Assembly: GCF_003688855.1 (NCBI RefSeq)
Contig: NZ_REFW01000002.1
Span: forward strand, 620,001-684,000
Source: Tessaracoccus antarcticus
GTDB lineage: Bacteria; Actinomycetota; Actinomycetes; Propionibacteriales; Propionibacteriaceae
Length of the DNA: 64,000 nt
Direction: 5' to 3'
Shown: positions 54,120 to 61,521 of the stretch, piece after piece
Layout of the letters: every line of letters begins with the position of its first letter
Numbering within the stretch: the first letter of the stretch is position 1
Translations under genes and position numbers: made by a program
The notes under the pieces: model-generated
The model's database searches: none
What the model saw: only the letters and a program-made list of their open reading frames with translations
Told to the model about the DNA's origin: nothing

Positions 54120-54703
54120 GAGGTGTGCCGCGGAAAGTTCACGATGCCCTCTGGCATGGACGGCATACCTGCCACCATGCCCAGAAGGTCCTGCCAAGCA
54201 TTCAAATGTCCCATCAAACGATCCTCATCCGAGAGCCGGGGGGTCCAGGAGCATCGCAGCTCCACCTCGGCTCGGTTGTCTGCATCCTCCATGTCGCCAA
54301 AGCCCTTGCCGTAGGAGGCTGTGACGGTTCCGGCAAGGTGCCGGTGCAGGGCATTGTGGTGTGCCAGGGCATCCGTCATCCAGGACCACGCCACATCCGG
54401 CAGCAGTGGATCCGTGACCATGTCGCGGTCGACGTCCGCCCGGGCATAGGAGACGATCCTGAAGTTCCCACCCCAACCCTCGTTACCAGCGGGGTCGTGC
54501 AACAGGATGAGCCTGCCGTTGCCCAACACGTCGTCGTCATCGCCGTAGCTGCACAGCTCAGCGGACAGGGCGATGCTGTGGGGCGCAATCCGCTGGGGCG
54601 ACCCAATCTCCTCGACAACCAAGCCGGGACGCCAGTGCATTTCGTGCAACTCGGCCAGAGCTCGGCTGAACTCGAGGGGGATGATGTTCCGGGTTTCGGC
54701 CAC
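54116..54703 (-). CDS. DUF3000 family protein
   Basis: A 195-residue soluble protein of the actinobacterial DUF3000 family: FSRALAELHEMHWRPGLVVE, GRLILLHDPAGNEGWGGNFR, PLLPDVAWSWMTDAL and YGKGFGDMEDADNRAEVELR. The function is unknown; it is always seen next to the RNase D gene, so a role in RNA turnover is possible. The GTG start has a leaderless promoter. It overlaps rnd by GTGA. Confidence 0.9.
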   Translation of the reverse strand: MAETRNIIPLEFSRALAELHEMHWRPGLVVEEIGSPQRIAPHSIALSAELCSYGDDDDVLGNGRLILLHDPAGNEGWGGNFRIVSYARADVDRDMVTDPLLPDVAWSWMTDALAHHNALHRHLAGTVTASYGKGFGDMEDADNRAEVELRCSWTPRLSDEDRLMGHLNAWQDLLGMVAGMPSMPEGIVNFPRHTS

Positions 54704-54715
54704 GGATCGAGACTA
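54701..54715 (-). promoter_or_regulatory. Leaderless -10 of the DUF3000-rnd operon
   Basis: On the minus strand TAGTCT ends six bases before GTG 54703; no Shine-Dalgarno sequence. Confidence 0.5.
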
Positions 54716-54763
54716 GGTGACACTGCGTCGGGGCTGTGGGAAGCGCGCCGACCACCCCCGTAC

Positions 54764-55189
54764 CTACGCCTTGGGCTGCAGTGTCAGAGAGACTGAGTTG
54801 ATGCAGTAGCGCAGGTCGGTGGGGGTGTCGTAGCCCTCGCCCTCGAATACGTGACCGAGGTGGCCGTCGCATGCTGCGCATCGCACCTCGACGCGTGCGG
54901 GCCCGGGGACGGATGTGTCCTTCAGGTATCGGACTCGCTCCTCGGCCAGCGGCTCGAAAAAGCTCGGCCACCCGCAGGAGGAGGAGAACTTCTGGTCGCT
55001 GCGGAACAGTTCAGTGCCACAGCCACGGCATGCGTACACGCCTTCGGTCTCCGTGTTGGTGTACTCGCCGACGAACGGCCGCTCGGTTCCGCCGTGCCGC
55101 AGCACCTGGTACTCCAGGTCGTTGAGTTGCTGGCGCCACGAGGCGTCAGGCTTGTTCAGGGGCGCGACGTGGGTCTCTTCCTGTGTCAT
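54764..55189 (-). CDS. msrB: Peptide-methionine (R)-S-oxide reductase MsrB
   Basis: A 141-residue repair enzyme that reduces methionine-R-sulfoxide in proteins. Structural zinc cysteines are in YACRGCG and RCAACDGHLGHVF. The active site has GWPSFFEP and the catalytic Cys in LRYCINSVSL. Complete, cytosolic. The ATG has a leaderless -10. It diverges from the LigD-type polymerase gene, with both promoters packed in 48 bases. Confidence 0.95.
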   Translation of the reverse strand: MTQEETHVAPLNKPDASWRQQLNDLEYQVLRHGGTERPFVGEYTNTETEGVYACRGCGTELFRSDQKFSSSCGWPSFFEPLAEERVRYLKDTSVPGPARVEVRCAACDGHLGHVFEGEGYDTPTDLRYCINSVSLTLQPKA

Positions 55190-55201
55190 GGGCCAAGTTT
55201 A
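55187..55201 (-). promoter_or_regulatory. Leaderless -10 of msrB
   Basis: On the minus strand TAAACT ends six bases before the ATG. Confidence 0.5.
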
Positions 55202-55224
55202 GGTCCACGGACAAGTCGCCCGGA

Positions 55225-55240
55225 TACGCTTGCCGTCATG
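55225..55240 (+). promoter_or_regulatory. Leaderless -10 of the LigD-type polymerase gene
   Basis: TACGCT ends seven bases before the ATG. It is divergent from the msrB promoter 24 bases away. Confidence 0.45.
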
Positions 55241-56296
55241 GCCAGCAATGATGCGATCATGCTTGAGGTCGACGGTCGCGACGTCCGATTGTCCAGTCCC
55301 TCGAAGCTGTACTTCCCCGAACTGGGGCTGACGAAGCTCGACGTGGCGCACTACGTCATGACGGTGTCCCCCGGGATGCTGCCGGCCCTGCAGGATCGCC
55401 CAACCACAATGGAGCGATGGCCCGGCGGGGTGGTGGAGGGGGCGGTCGTCTCGACGGGGAGCGGCTCGCGCGGCGACGCCTTTTACCAGAAGCGCACCCC
55501 ACAAGGCACGCCGGAATGGGTACAGCAGGCCACCATCACCTTCCCGTCCGGTCGAACAGCGCAGACACCTGCGCCCGCGGATGCGGCGACGCTGGTCTGG
55601 ATGGTGAACCTGGGGACCTTGCGCTTCCATGCGTGGCCAGTGAGGGCATCGGACCCCAATGGTGTCGACCAGTTGCGCATCGACCTCGACCCGCAACCCG
55701 GCACCGATTTCGGCGACGCGGCGAAGGCGTCGATGGAACTGCGGGCGGTACTGGCCGAGGCGGGGCTCGTGGGATTCCCCAAGACCAGCGGCGGTCGCGG
55801 GCTCCACGTCTTCGTGCCCATCCGGAGAATGGATTTCATTGACGCCCGACACGCCACCATCGCGATCGGTCGTGAGTTGGCGCGGCGCATGCCTGAGCAG
55901 GTCACCGTGAACTGGTGGAAGGAGGAGCGGGGCGAGAGGATCTTCGTCGACTTCAACCAGATGGCCAGGGACCGGCTCATGGCCTCGGCGTATTCGATCC
56001 GCCCCACCCCCGCAGCGCGGGTGTCGGCACCGCTGGCCTGGGACGAGGTGGAGCACGTGCAGCCCGATGACTTCACCATTGTCAGCATGCTGGAGAGGTT
56101 CGCGGAGCGGGGTGACGTGTGGGCTCCCTACTATGAGACCCCGCCGGGTGATCCCGCGACAGCTCTCGACTGGTACGACAGGGATGCGGCGCAGGGCGAG
56201 GGGGAGATGCCCTACCCGCCCGAATATCCGAAGATGGAAGGCGAACCGATGCGGGTCCAGCCTTCGCGGGCCCGGACGTCGCCGCCCGGGACCTGA
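55238..56296 (+). CDS. Stand-alone LigD-type polymerase/primase (PrimPol)
   Basis: A 352-residue archaeo-eukaryotic primase-fold protein like the polymerase domain of bacterial NHEJ ligase LigD. LSSPSKLYFPELGLTKLDV is the typical start. Catalytic acidic residues are in LRIDLDPQPGTDF (DxD). The SGGRGLHVF motif binds the nucleotide phosphates, and VDFNQMARDR carries the last region. No ligase or phosphoesterase domain is fused and no Ku or ligase gene is adjacent. It may act in gap filling, priming or translesion synthesis, like the mycobacterial PolD proteins. Confidence 0.88.
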   Translation: MASNDAIMLEVDGRDVRLSSPSKLYFPELGLTKLDVAHYVMTVSPGMLPALQDRPTTMERWPGGVVEGAVVSTGSGSRGDAFYQKRTPQGTPEWVQQATITFPSGRTAQTPAPADAATLVWMVNLGTLRFHAWPVRASDPNGVDQLRIDLDPQPGTDFGDAAKASMELRAVLAEAGLVGFPKTSGGRGLHVFVPIRRMDFIDARHATIAIGRELARRMPEQVTVNWWKEERGERIFVDFNQMARDRLMASAYSIRPTPAARVSAPLAWDEVEHVQPDDFTIVSMLERFAERGDVWAPYYETPPGDPATALDWYDRDAAQGEGEMPYPPEYPKMEGEPMRVQPSRARTSPPGT

Positions 56297-56300
56297 TCGG

Positions 56301-57083
56301 TCAGTCGGCGTCGGTGGGGGGAGTGTCGTCCTCGGGGAAGCTGGCGTCGAGCAGTTCCATGGCGGCAAATGCATACCGGGCCAGAATCAGTTCCACGAGG
56401 TGGTCGTGGTCCTCAATGGGCTGGGTCACCGCCATGGCACCCGCCTTCAGGGCTGCTTGCTGGTGTGCACGAAACAGCGGTCCGCTGGTCAGGAACATGG
56501 ACCCGACGGCGATGTGGCGACGGCCCTGCGTGCGGAGCGCCGCGATGGCCTGGGCAGTCCCGCGCCCCGTGAGGTCGTTGACCGCCAACTGGACGGGCAG
56601 TTTGTGGTGCGCTGCCCACTGTCGGGCGCGACGTGCAAGGAGCGACGCGCCCCGCACGTCTCCCCCTTCCGGTGCGCCCAGCACGAGGGCATCCACCTCC
56701 ACGGCGTTGGTCTTGTGCAGTGCCTCACGCATGCGGGCGTCCATGACGTTCAGCAGCTCAGTGGCCGGGCCGATGGGGCGCGCGATGACCACTTTGACGC
56801 CGGGGTTGGCGGCCTGGACAGCACCCTGTGCCCGGCTGATCTCGGGGGAGTGATCCATGGCTGACACGAGGTCGAGGGGCACGATGGCGATCTCTGTGGA
56901 CCCGAGCGCCGCGAGCTTCGACACTGACTGGCCCACTCCGGGCTTGCCGTCGGAGAGGAACCCGTAGGTCACCAGGAGGTCGGGGCGCAGGCCCTTGAGC
57001 TTGGCCGAGAGTGAAGCCAGTGCGACCGCGACGGCCGGGTCATCGTCACCGTCGGCAATGAGCACGATCGCTGGCGCGGCCAT
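56301..57083 (-). CDS. CbiX/SirB-like chelatase-fold protein
   Basis: A 260-residue protein with the two-half layout of the CbiX/sirohydrochlorin ferrochelatase family: VTYGFLSDGKPGVGQSVSKL, IAIVPLDLVSAMDHSPEI, ALVLGAPEGGDVRGAS and HIAVGSMFLTSGPLF. The usual N-terminal metal-site motif (VGHGSR with its His) is replaced by LIADGDDD, so chelatase activity is uncertain. No cobalamin or siroheme genes are nearby. The start is the ATG behind a weak GAG; the frame is open 32 codons upstream. It converges on the polymerase gene with a five-base gap. Confidence 0.7.
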   Translation of the reverse strand: MAAPAIVLIADGDDDPAVAVALASLSAKLKGLRPDLLVTYGFLSDGKPGVGQSVSKLAALGSTEIAIVPLDLVSAMDHSPEISRAQGAVQAANPGVKVVIARPIGPATELLNVMDARMREALHKTNAVEVDALVLGAPEGGDVRGASLLARRARQWAAHHKLPVQLAVNDLTGRGTAQAIAALRTQGRRHIAVGSMFLTSGPLFRAHQQAALKAGAMAVTQPIEDHDHLVELILARYAFAAMELLDASFPEDDTPPTDAD

Positions 57084-57298
57084 GTCGTCTCGCTTTCGAT
57101 CGGGGGATGATCCCAGAACAAGGATCTTTTGTCCCACATTGTGGGACGTTTGGGCCCAGAGCGCAAGGCGGGAGTCCATGTGCTAATCAAATGACAATTG
57201 AGGGATTCTTGCCTCGGGTGACGGCCTCTGACCTGCCACGCTCCCAGGGGGCGTCACCGGGAGGTGGATGTGCGGGCACATGAGACCCGGCACGGGAG

Positions 57299-57370
57299 TG
57301 GGCGATACTGGGTTCGAACCAGTGACCTCTTCGGTGTGAACGAAGCGCGCTACCACTGCGCCAATCGCCC
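57299..57370 (-). tRNA. tRNA-Val (CAC)
   Basis: A full cloverleaf on the minus strand: acceptor GGGCGAT/ATCGCCC, anticodon stem CTTCG/CGAAG with loop TTCACAC (anticodon CAC), and T-arm GGTTCGAACCC. CCA is not encoded. It faces away from the other tRNA genes and is nearly identical to tRNA-Val (GAC) 0.5 kb away. Confidence 0.95.
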
Positions 57371-57382
57371 GTGCGAAACGAG

Positions 57383-57412
57383 ACTTTAGCGCACTGCGGA
57401 CCCCTGCGCCAA
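57383..57412 (-). promoter_or_regulatory. Candidate promoter of tRNA-Val (CAC)
   Basis: On the minus strand TTGGCG, 18 bases, then TAAAGT, which ends 12 bases before the tRNA. Confidence 0.55.
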
Positions 57413-57614
57413 ACGGCGCCACCAGGGACCTTGTCCGGGTGGGGTGCATGTCGGGTCTTGCCTCCCCGGGTACGCGGATCAGGGCGGAATGGAGGTGCTG
57501 GTCCCGGTGATCGCGGTGAGTTGTGGCCGACTCGTCCCGTCCGGCTGCTGGCACCGCCACCTGCCCGCGGTGTAGCCCGCGGGGGCGTGTGCAAGGCACG
57601 CCTGACTGCGGGTT
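57413..57614. other. Non-coding stretch between divergent tRNA promoters
   Basis: I see no gene in this stretch. Open frames on both strands here run into the tRNA genes and are not protein-like. Confidence 0.6.
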
Positions 57615-57643
57615 TTGCATCCGTCGAAACCCTGCGCTAATGT
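57615..57643 (+). promoter_or_regulatory. Promoter of the tRNA Gly-Cys-Val cluster
   Basis: TTGCAT and TAATGT with the ideal 17-base spacer, 47 bases before the first tRNA of the cluster. Confidence 0.65.
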
Positions 57644-57690
57644 TCTCAACGCGTCGGAAACGAGGCCTTCGGGTCGAGGATCAGCGCAGT

Positions 57691-57763
57691 GCGGACGTGG
57701 CTCAGTTGGTAGAGCATCACCTTGCCAAGGTGAGGGTCGCGAGTTCGAATCTCGTCGTCCGCT
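57691..57763 (+). tRNA. tRNA-Gly (GCC)
   Basis: Acceptor GCGGACG/CGTCCGC, anticodon stem TCACC/GGTGA with loop TTGCCAA (anticodon GCC), T-arm GAGTTCGAATCTC, discriminator T. CCA is not encoded. Confidence 0.96.
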
Positions 57764-57813
57764 CGGAGAAGACTCTTTCCCAGCCCCGGTTGGGCAGGTT
57801 TTGTCCTCTACTC

Positions 57814-57884
57814 GGTGGAGTGGCCGAGAGGCGAGGCAACGGACTGCAAATCCGTGTACACGGGTTCAAATCCCGTCTCCACCT
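57814..57884 (+). tRNA. tRNA-Cys (GCA)
   Basis: Acceptor GGTGGAG/CTCCACC, anticodon loop CTGCAAA (anticodon GCA), T-arm CGGGTTCAAATCCCG, discriminator T. It ends one base before the next tRNA. CCA is not encoded. Confidence 0.96.
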
Positions 57885-57885
57885 C

Positions 57886-57957
57886 GGGCGATTGGCGCAG
57901 TGGTAGCGCGCTTCCCTGACACGGAAGAGGTCACTGGTTCAAACCCAGTATCGCCCA
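57886..57957 (+). tRNA. tRNA-Val (GAC)
   Basis: Acceptor GGGCGAT/ATCGCCC, anticodon stem CTTCC/GGAAG with loop CTGACAC (anticodon GAC), T-arm GGTTCAAACCC. Unlike its three neighbours it is followed by an encoded CCA (57958-57960). Last gene of the cluster, with a terminator right behind it. Confidence 0.96.
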
Positions 57958-57967
57958 CCAGCAGATG

Positions 57968-57997
57968 AGGAGCGGCCACGTGTGGCCGCTCCTTTTT
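57968..57997 (+). terminator. Rho-independent terminator of the tRNA cluster
   Basis: Stem AGGAGCGGCCAC/GTGGCCGCTCCT with a minimal loop, followed directly by a run of T. Confidence 0.93.
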
Positions 57998-58033
57998 TGT
58001 GTTGTCCATCGCCCATGTGTGGCGGTGCCCCGC

Positions 58034-58048
58034 TACGTTGGCGTCATG
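58034..58048 (+). promoter_or_regulatory. Leaderless -10 of the YbaK-like gene
   Basis: TACGTT ends six bases before the ATG; no Shine-Dalgarno sequence. Confidence 0.45.
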
Positions 58049-58534
58049 CGTATCAACCGCTCCTCCGGTACCCCGGCGACAGTGGCCCTCGAACACGCAG
58101 GCGTGGCGCACACCGTCCATGCCTACGAGCACAACCCTCGGGCTGAATCCTTCGGGTTGGAGGCGGCCGCGGCCCTCGATGTGGATCCCCACCGTGTGTT
58201 CAAGACACTTCTGGTGGACACCGGTGACGGACTCGCTGTCGGTGTTGTGCCCGTGACGGGGTCCCTGGATGTGAAGGCTCTGGCACTGGCGCTGGGTGTC
58301 AAGAAGGTGGCAATGGCTGCCCCGGCCAGCGCGGAACGCAGCTCCGGGATGGTGGTGGGCGGCATCAGTCCCATTGGTCAGAAGCGTCCCCTCCCCACGG
58401 TCCTGGACAGCACCATGCAGCAGCACGGGACGGTGCTGGTGTCCGGGGGACGGCGAGGGCTCGATGTCGAACTGTCGCCATGCGACCTGGCGCACCTCAC
58501 CAACGCCACCTTCGCCCAGATCAGCCGCCCCTGA
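58046..58534 (+). CDS. ybaK: YbaK/EbsC-type aminoacyl-tRNA deacylase
   Basis: A 162-residue editing enzyme that hydrolyses mischarged Cys-tRNA-Pro. Family marks are the N-terminal STGTP-like SSGTPATVAL, DPHRVFKTLLVD with the conserved Lys, DVKALALALGVKKVAMA, and VVGGISPIGQKRPLPTVLD, which carries the GGxSPxGxK segment. Complete and cytosolic. It lies just after the tRNA cluster; the closeness of a tRNA-Cys gene is probably chance. Confidence 0.92.
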   Translation: MRINRSSGTPATVALEHAGVAHTVHAYEHNPRAESFGLEAAAALDVDPHRVFKTLLVDTGDGLAVGVVPVTGSLDVKALALALGVKKVAMAAPASAERSSGMVVGGISPIGQKRPLPTVLDSTMQQHGTVLVSGGRRGLDVELSPCDLAHLTNATFAQISRP

Positions 58535-58666
58535 GGTGGTGCACAACAGGTACACCGAAAATCGCTGGTGCACGGGGAATCCCCGAGGCTTGGGTCGCAG
58601 ATGGCTGCCACTCACAGCCGGCACCGTTGGGGCAACCAACCCCACACACGCCGCACGATGGCGGGC

Positions 58667-58681
58667 TAGAGTCCCCCCATG
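58667..58681 (+). promoter_or_regulatory. Leaderless -10 of the MazG-like/helicase module
   Basis: TAGAGT followed by six C and then the ATG; no Shine-Dalgarno sequence. Confidence 0.5.
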
Positions 58682-58999
58682 CCTAGCACCGAACTGTTGG
58701 TCGAACTCCGTGAATTCGTTCGTGAGCGGGACTGGGGACAGTTCCACTCGCCAGAAAACTTGGCGAAGAGTATCTCCATAGAGGCGGCCGAGTTGTTGGA
58801 GTGTTTTCAATGGGGTGGGGACGCTGACCGATCCCGAGTGATCGGCGAACTCGCCGACGTCCTGACTTATTGCTACTTGATGGCTGAGCGGCTCGGGATA
58901 GATGCCGACGAGGCTGTGGCGAACAAGCTCCTCGTGACCCGCGGCAAGTATCCGGTGGACACTGCCCGCGGGACGAGCACGAAATACGATGAGCTTTGA
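58679..58999 (+). CDS. MazG-like nucleotide pyrophosphohydrolase
   Basis: A 106-residue all-alpha NTP pyrophosphohydrolase (MazG/dCTPase type). The metal-binding pattern is in SIEAAELLECFQW (ExxE) and ELADVLTYCYLM (ExxD), followed by KLLVTRGKYPVD, as in the dCTP/dUTP pyrophosphatase group. Such enzymes cut NTPs to NMP and pyrophosphate. Base composition drops at this gene relative to its neighbours, with more A/T-ending codons. The next gene starts 11 bases before its stop, so both are one translational unit. Confidence 0.88.
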   Translation: MPSTELLVELREFVRERDWGQFHSPENLAKSISIEAAELLECFQWGGDADRSRVIGELADVLTYCYLMAERLGIDADEAVANKLLVTRGKYPVDTARGTSTKYDEL

Positions 59000-60725
59000 A
59001 ATCCGCGAGGTCGACTTCTCTCGAAGTCGAGTTCTCGCGTGGGCCGATACAGACTCGCGTCTGAGGAATTGGCCCGTGGTCTATGCCCTCGACGGGCTGG
59101 GACAGATGTACGTCGGGGAATCCTTGAACGTCGCCATGCGCTTCAAGCAGCATCGTGAAAGCCCTGGCAAGTCGGTACTCGGGCGGGCCCGCGTTGTGGT
59201 CGACGACACCTTCAACAAGTCGGTGTGCCTCGATCTCGAGTCCTTTCTGATACGACTGTTCGCGGGGGACGGCCAGTACGCCGTCATCAACGGCAACGCA
59301 GGCATTACGGACGCGGACTACTACAGACGGGAGTCGTATCAGGAGACCTTCGCCGAGGTCTTTGAGGCTTTGCGGGAGCGTGGCCTGTTCACCCAGAGCA
59401 TGGCCGACATCGAGAACAGTGATCTGTTCAAACTCTCCCCCTTCAAAGCGCTCTCTGAAGACCAGTTGGCCGTGGTCGTCGATATCGTGGAGGGCTTGGT
59501 CGCTGACCTCGACGGCGGCGTTTCCAGCAGGATCGTGGTCCAGGGGTCGCCGGGAACCGGGAAGACCATCGTCGCCATCTTTCTCATCAAGCTCCTTCGC
59601 GACATCCAGGACTACGATGCGCGCCAGCCCATGCAGGAAGTCTCGGTGTTCGATGAGTTCTTCACAGAGGAGTTCGCACGATCGTTCGAGGGATTCCGGG
59701 TTGGTCTGGTGGTGCCGCAGCAATCACTGCGGCGATCCATCCAGAGGGTTTTCCGCCGAACTCCCGGGCTGGACGCCGGCATGGTGCTCTCAGCATTCGA
59801 CGTGGGTCAGGATCAGGGTCGCTTTGATCTGCTGATCGTGGATGAAGCGCACCGCCTGACCCAGCGTGCCAGTCAGGGCTCCGGCCCCATGAACCGGCGG
59901 TACGCCGACATCACGACACAGCTGTTCGGATCCGACGACATGAGCAAGACCCAACTGGACTGGATCATGGCAAAGAGTGCCAACCAGTTGTTCCTGTTGG
60001 ACCGTGACCAGAGCATTCGACCCGCAGACGTTCCCAGTGGCGTCTTCGATGCGCTCGTCGATGAAGCCCACGTGACGGAACGGCACTACCGCCTGACAGC
60101 GCAGCACCGTGTCCGGGCTGGCTCCGACTACGTCGGCTACGTACGAGGGGTCCTCGCCGGCGTGCCGATGGTCCCCCGGGACTTCGGCGAGTACGACCTG
60201 CGGTTCTTCGACGATTTTGCTGCGATGCGCCGAGCCGTCCTTGACCGCGACGCAGAATTCGGATTGGCTCGACTTGTCGCCGGTTATGCGTGGGAATGGG
60301 TCAGCAAGACGGACCGCAGCGCATATGACATGGAAATTGACGGTGAACTGATGCGGTGGAACACGCGAGCCGTCGACTGGGTGAACTCACGAACATCTCG
60401 GGATGAAATGGGGTCCATCCATACCATCCAGGGGTACGACCTCAATGTCGCAGGGGTCGTGATAGGTCGCGACCTTCGGTACGACGCCGACGTCGGCCAG
60501 ATTGTCTTCGACCGTTCGCACTACCGTGATCGCAATGGAAAAGCCAACAACAATCAACTGGGTATCAAGTATTCTGATGAGCAACTGCTCACCTATGTGC
60601 GAAACATCTATGCTGTGCTGCTCACACGGGGAATTCGCGGCACCTACGTCTACGTCTGCGACCCTCTTCTACGTGATTATCTTCGACCGTTCTTCTCCTT
60701 CACCGGAGGTGGTCGCGCTGTATGA
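58989..60725 (+). CDS. GIY-YIG nuclease fused to DUF2075 (Schlafen-like) helicase
   Basis: A 578-residue fusion. Residues 30-115 are a GIY-YIG-like nuclease domain (VVYALDG...MYVGESLNVAMRFKQH, with the tyrosines and an Arg in place). The helicase part follows: Walker A QGSPGTGKT, Walker B LLIVDEAHRL, LFLLDRDQSIRP, YRLTAQHRVR, SIHTIQGYDL and YAVLLTRGIRGTYVYVCD, which are the motifs of DUF2075. Codon use is clearly less GC-rich than the rest of the window (ATT, TCT, AAT and CAA codons near the end). With the MazG-like gene it forms a candidate defence module; the biochemical role has not been shown for this pair as far as I know. Confidence 0.87.
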   Translation: MSFEIREVDFSRSRVLAWADTDSRLRNWPVVYALDGLGQMYVGESLNVAMRFKQHRESPGKSVLGRARVVVDDTFNKSVCLDLESFLIRLFAGDGQYAVINGNAGITDADYYRRESYQETFAEVFEALRERGLFTQSMADIENSDLFKLSPFKALSEDQLAVVVDIVEGLVADLDGGVSSRIVVQGSPGTGKTIVAIFLIKLLRDIQDYDARQPMQEVSVFDEFFTEEFARSFEGFRVGLVVPQQSLRRSIQRVFRRTPGLDAGMVLSAFDVGQDQGRFDLLIVDEAHRLTQRASQGSGPMNRRYADITTQLFGSDDMSKTQLDWIMAKSANQLFLLDRDQSIRPADVPSGVFDALVDEAHVTERHYRLTAQHRVRAGSDYVGYVRGVLAGVPMVPRDFGEYDLRFFDDFAAMRRAVLDRDAEFGLARLVAGYAWEWVSKTDRSAYDMEIDGELMRWNTRAVDWVNSRTSRDEMGSIHTIQGYDLNVAGVVIGRDLRYDADVGQIVFDRSHYRDRNGKANNNQLGIKYSDEQLLTYVRNIYAVLLTRGIRGTYVYVCDPLLRDYLRPFFSFTGGGRAV

Positions 60726-60791
60726 GGCCGAGCCCTCCACAGCGCCGGGCGACGCCGATCAGGCGGCTGCGGAACACCGACCAGCCCCGAC

Positions 60792-61424
60792 TCACACCCT
60801 CGCCGTGACCAGGAACAAGGTGTAGGGCACGGGGCCGTCATCACCGTCGCGCACCAAGGCGATGTCGTCATGCCACGTGATGTCCCGGAACCCTGCCGCC
60901 GCCAGACGCTGCTCCAGGTCGTGGGGGTCCAGGCCGTCGAGGTGGGGGTTGTCGGCATGGTTGTGCTTGCTGCCTCGGTGGAAGCCGGCGGAGCCGACGG
61001 GAAGGTCGATGATGGCCAGCTGCCCCTTGGCGCGCAGGGCCGTGGCCATGTTGGTGAAGGCGGTGTCCAGGTCGTCGACGTGGTGGAGAACCTGCAGGGA
61101 GAAAATCAGGTCGGTGATGGCCACCGGGTGGTCGGGGGAGTGCGCGGCGAAGCTGCGTCGCTCCGTGTCCCACGGCAGCGCCCTCTCGGCAATTCCCCGC
61201 TCTGCCACCTTGAGCATCTCCACAGAACTGTCCATCAATAGGCAGTGGGGGAGCACGTCTGCCAATGCGAAGCTGAGCTGGCCCGTGCCGCAGCCGTATT
61301 CCAGAGCGGACTCGATGTCCGTGAAGTCCAGTGCGGCGCGGAGCCTTTGCGCCACCGTCCGCGTGCGCTCCACGCGGTCGGGTTTGTCGTCCCAGGTGTC
61401 AGCCATGTCGTCGAAAATGCTCAT
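60792..61424 (-). CDS. Class I SAM-dependent methyltransferase
   Basis: A 210-residue Rossmann-fold methyltransferase. Motif I is ALEYGCGTGQLSFALAD, then LLMDSSVEMLKVAE (motif II) and DLIFSLQVLHHVDDLDTAF (motif IV region). It resembles UbiE/COQ5-like or small-molecule methyltransferases; the substrate is unknown. The start is the ATG behind AGGA; an open frame of 32 codons upstream is not family-like. It converges on the helicase gene with a 66-base gap, and its GC content is back to the genome norm. Confidence 0.85.
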   Translation of the reverse strand: MSIFDDMADTWDDKPDRVERTRTVAQRLRAALDFTDIESALEYGCGTGQLSFALADVLPHCLLMDSSVEMLKVAERGIAERALPWDTERRSFAAHSPDHPVAITDLIFSLQVLHHVDDLDTAFTNMATALRAKGQLAIIDLPVGSAGFHRGSKHNHADNPHLDGLDPHDLEQRLAAAGFRDITWHDDIALVRDGDDGPVPYTLFLVTARV

Positions 61425-61505
61425 GGGTCCATCCTGTCGGGCTCCAACCGTTCCGCGGGGCCAAACCGCACACACGCGGTCAGCCGGTTGCGGGACGCCC
61501 GGCGG

Positions 61506-61521
61506 TAGGCTGAGGTACATG
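61506..61521 (+). promoter_or_regulatory. Leaderless -10 of the small GNAT gene
   Basis: TAGGCT ends seven bases before the ATG. A GAGG three bases from the ATG is too close for ribosome binding. Confidence 0.45.

Noticed and set aside
57957-60800. A duplicated tRNA-Val 3' end (att site) bordering the low-GC module
   Set aside because: No second copy of the tRNA 3' end was found downstream of the module, and there is no integrase gene.
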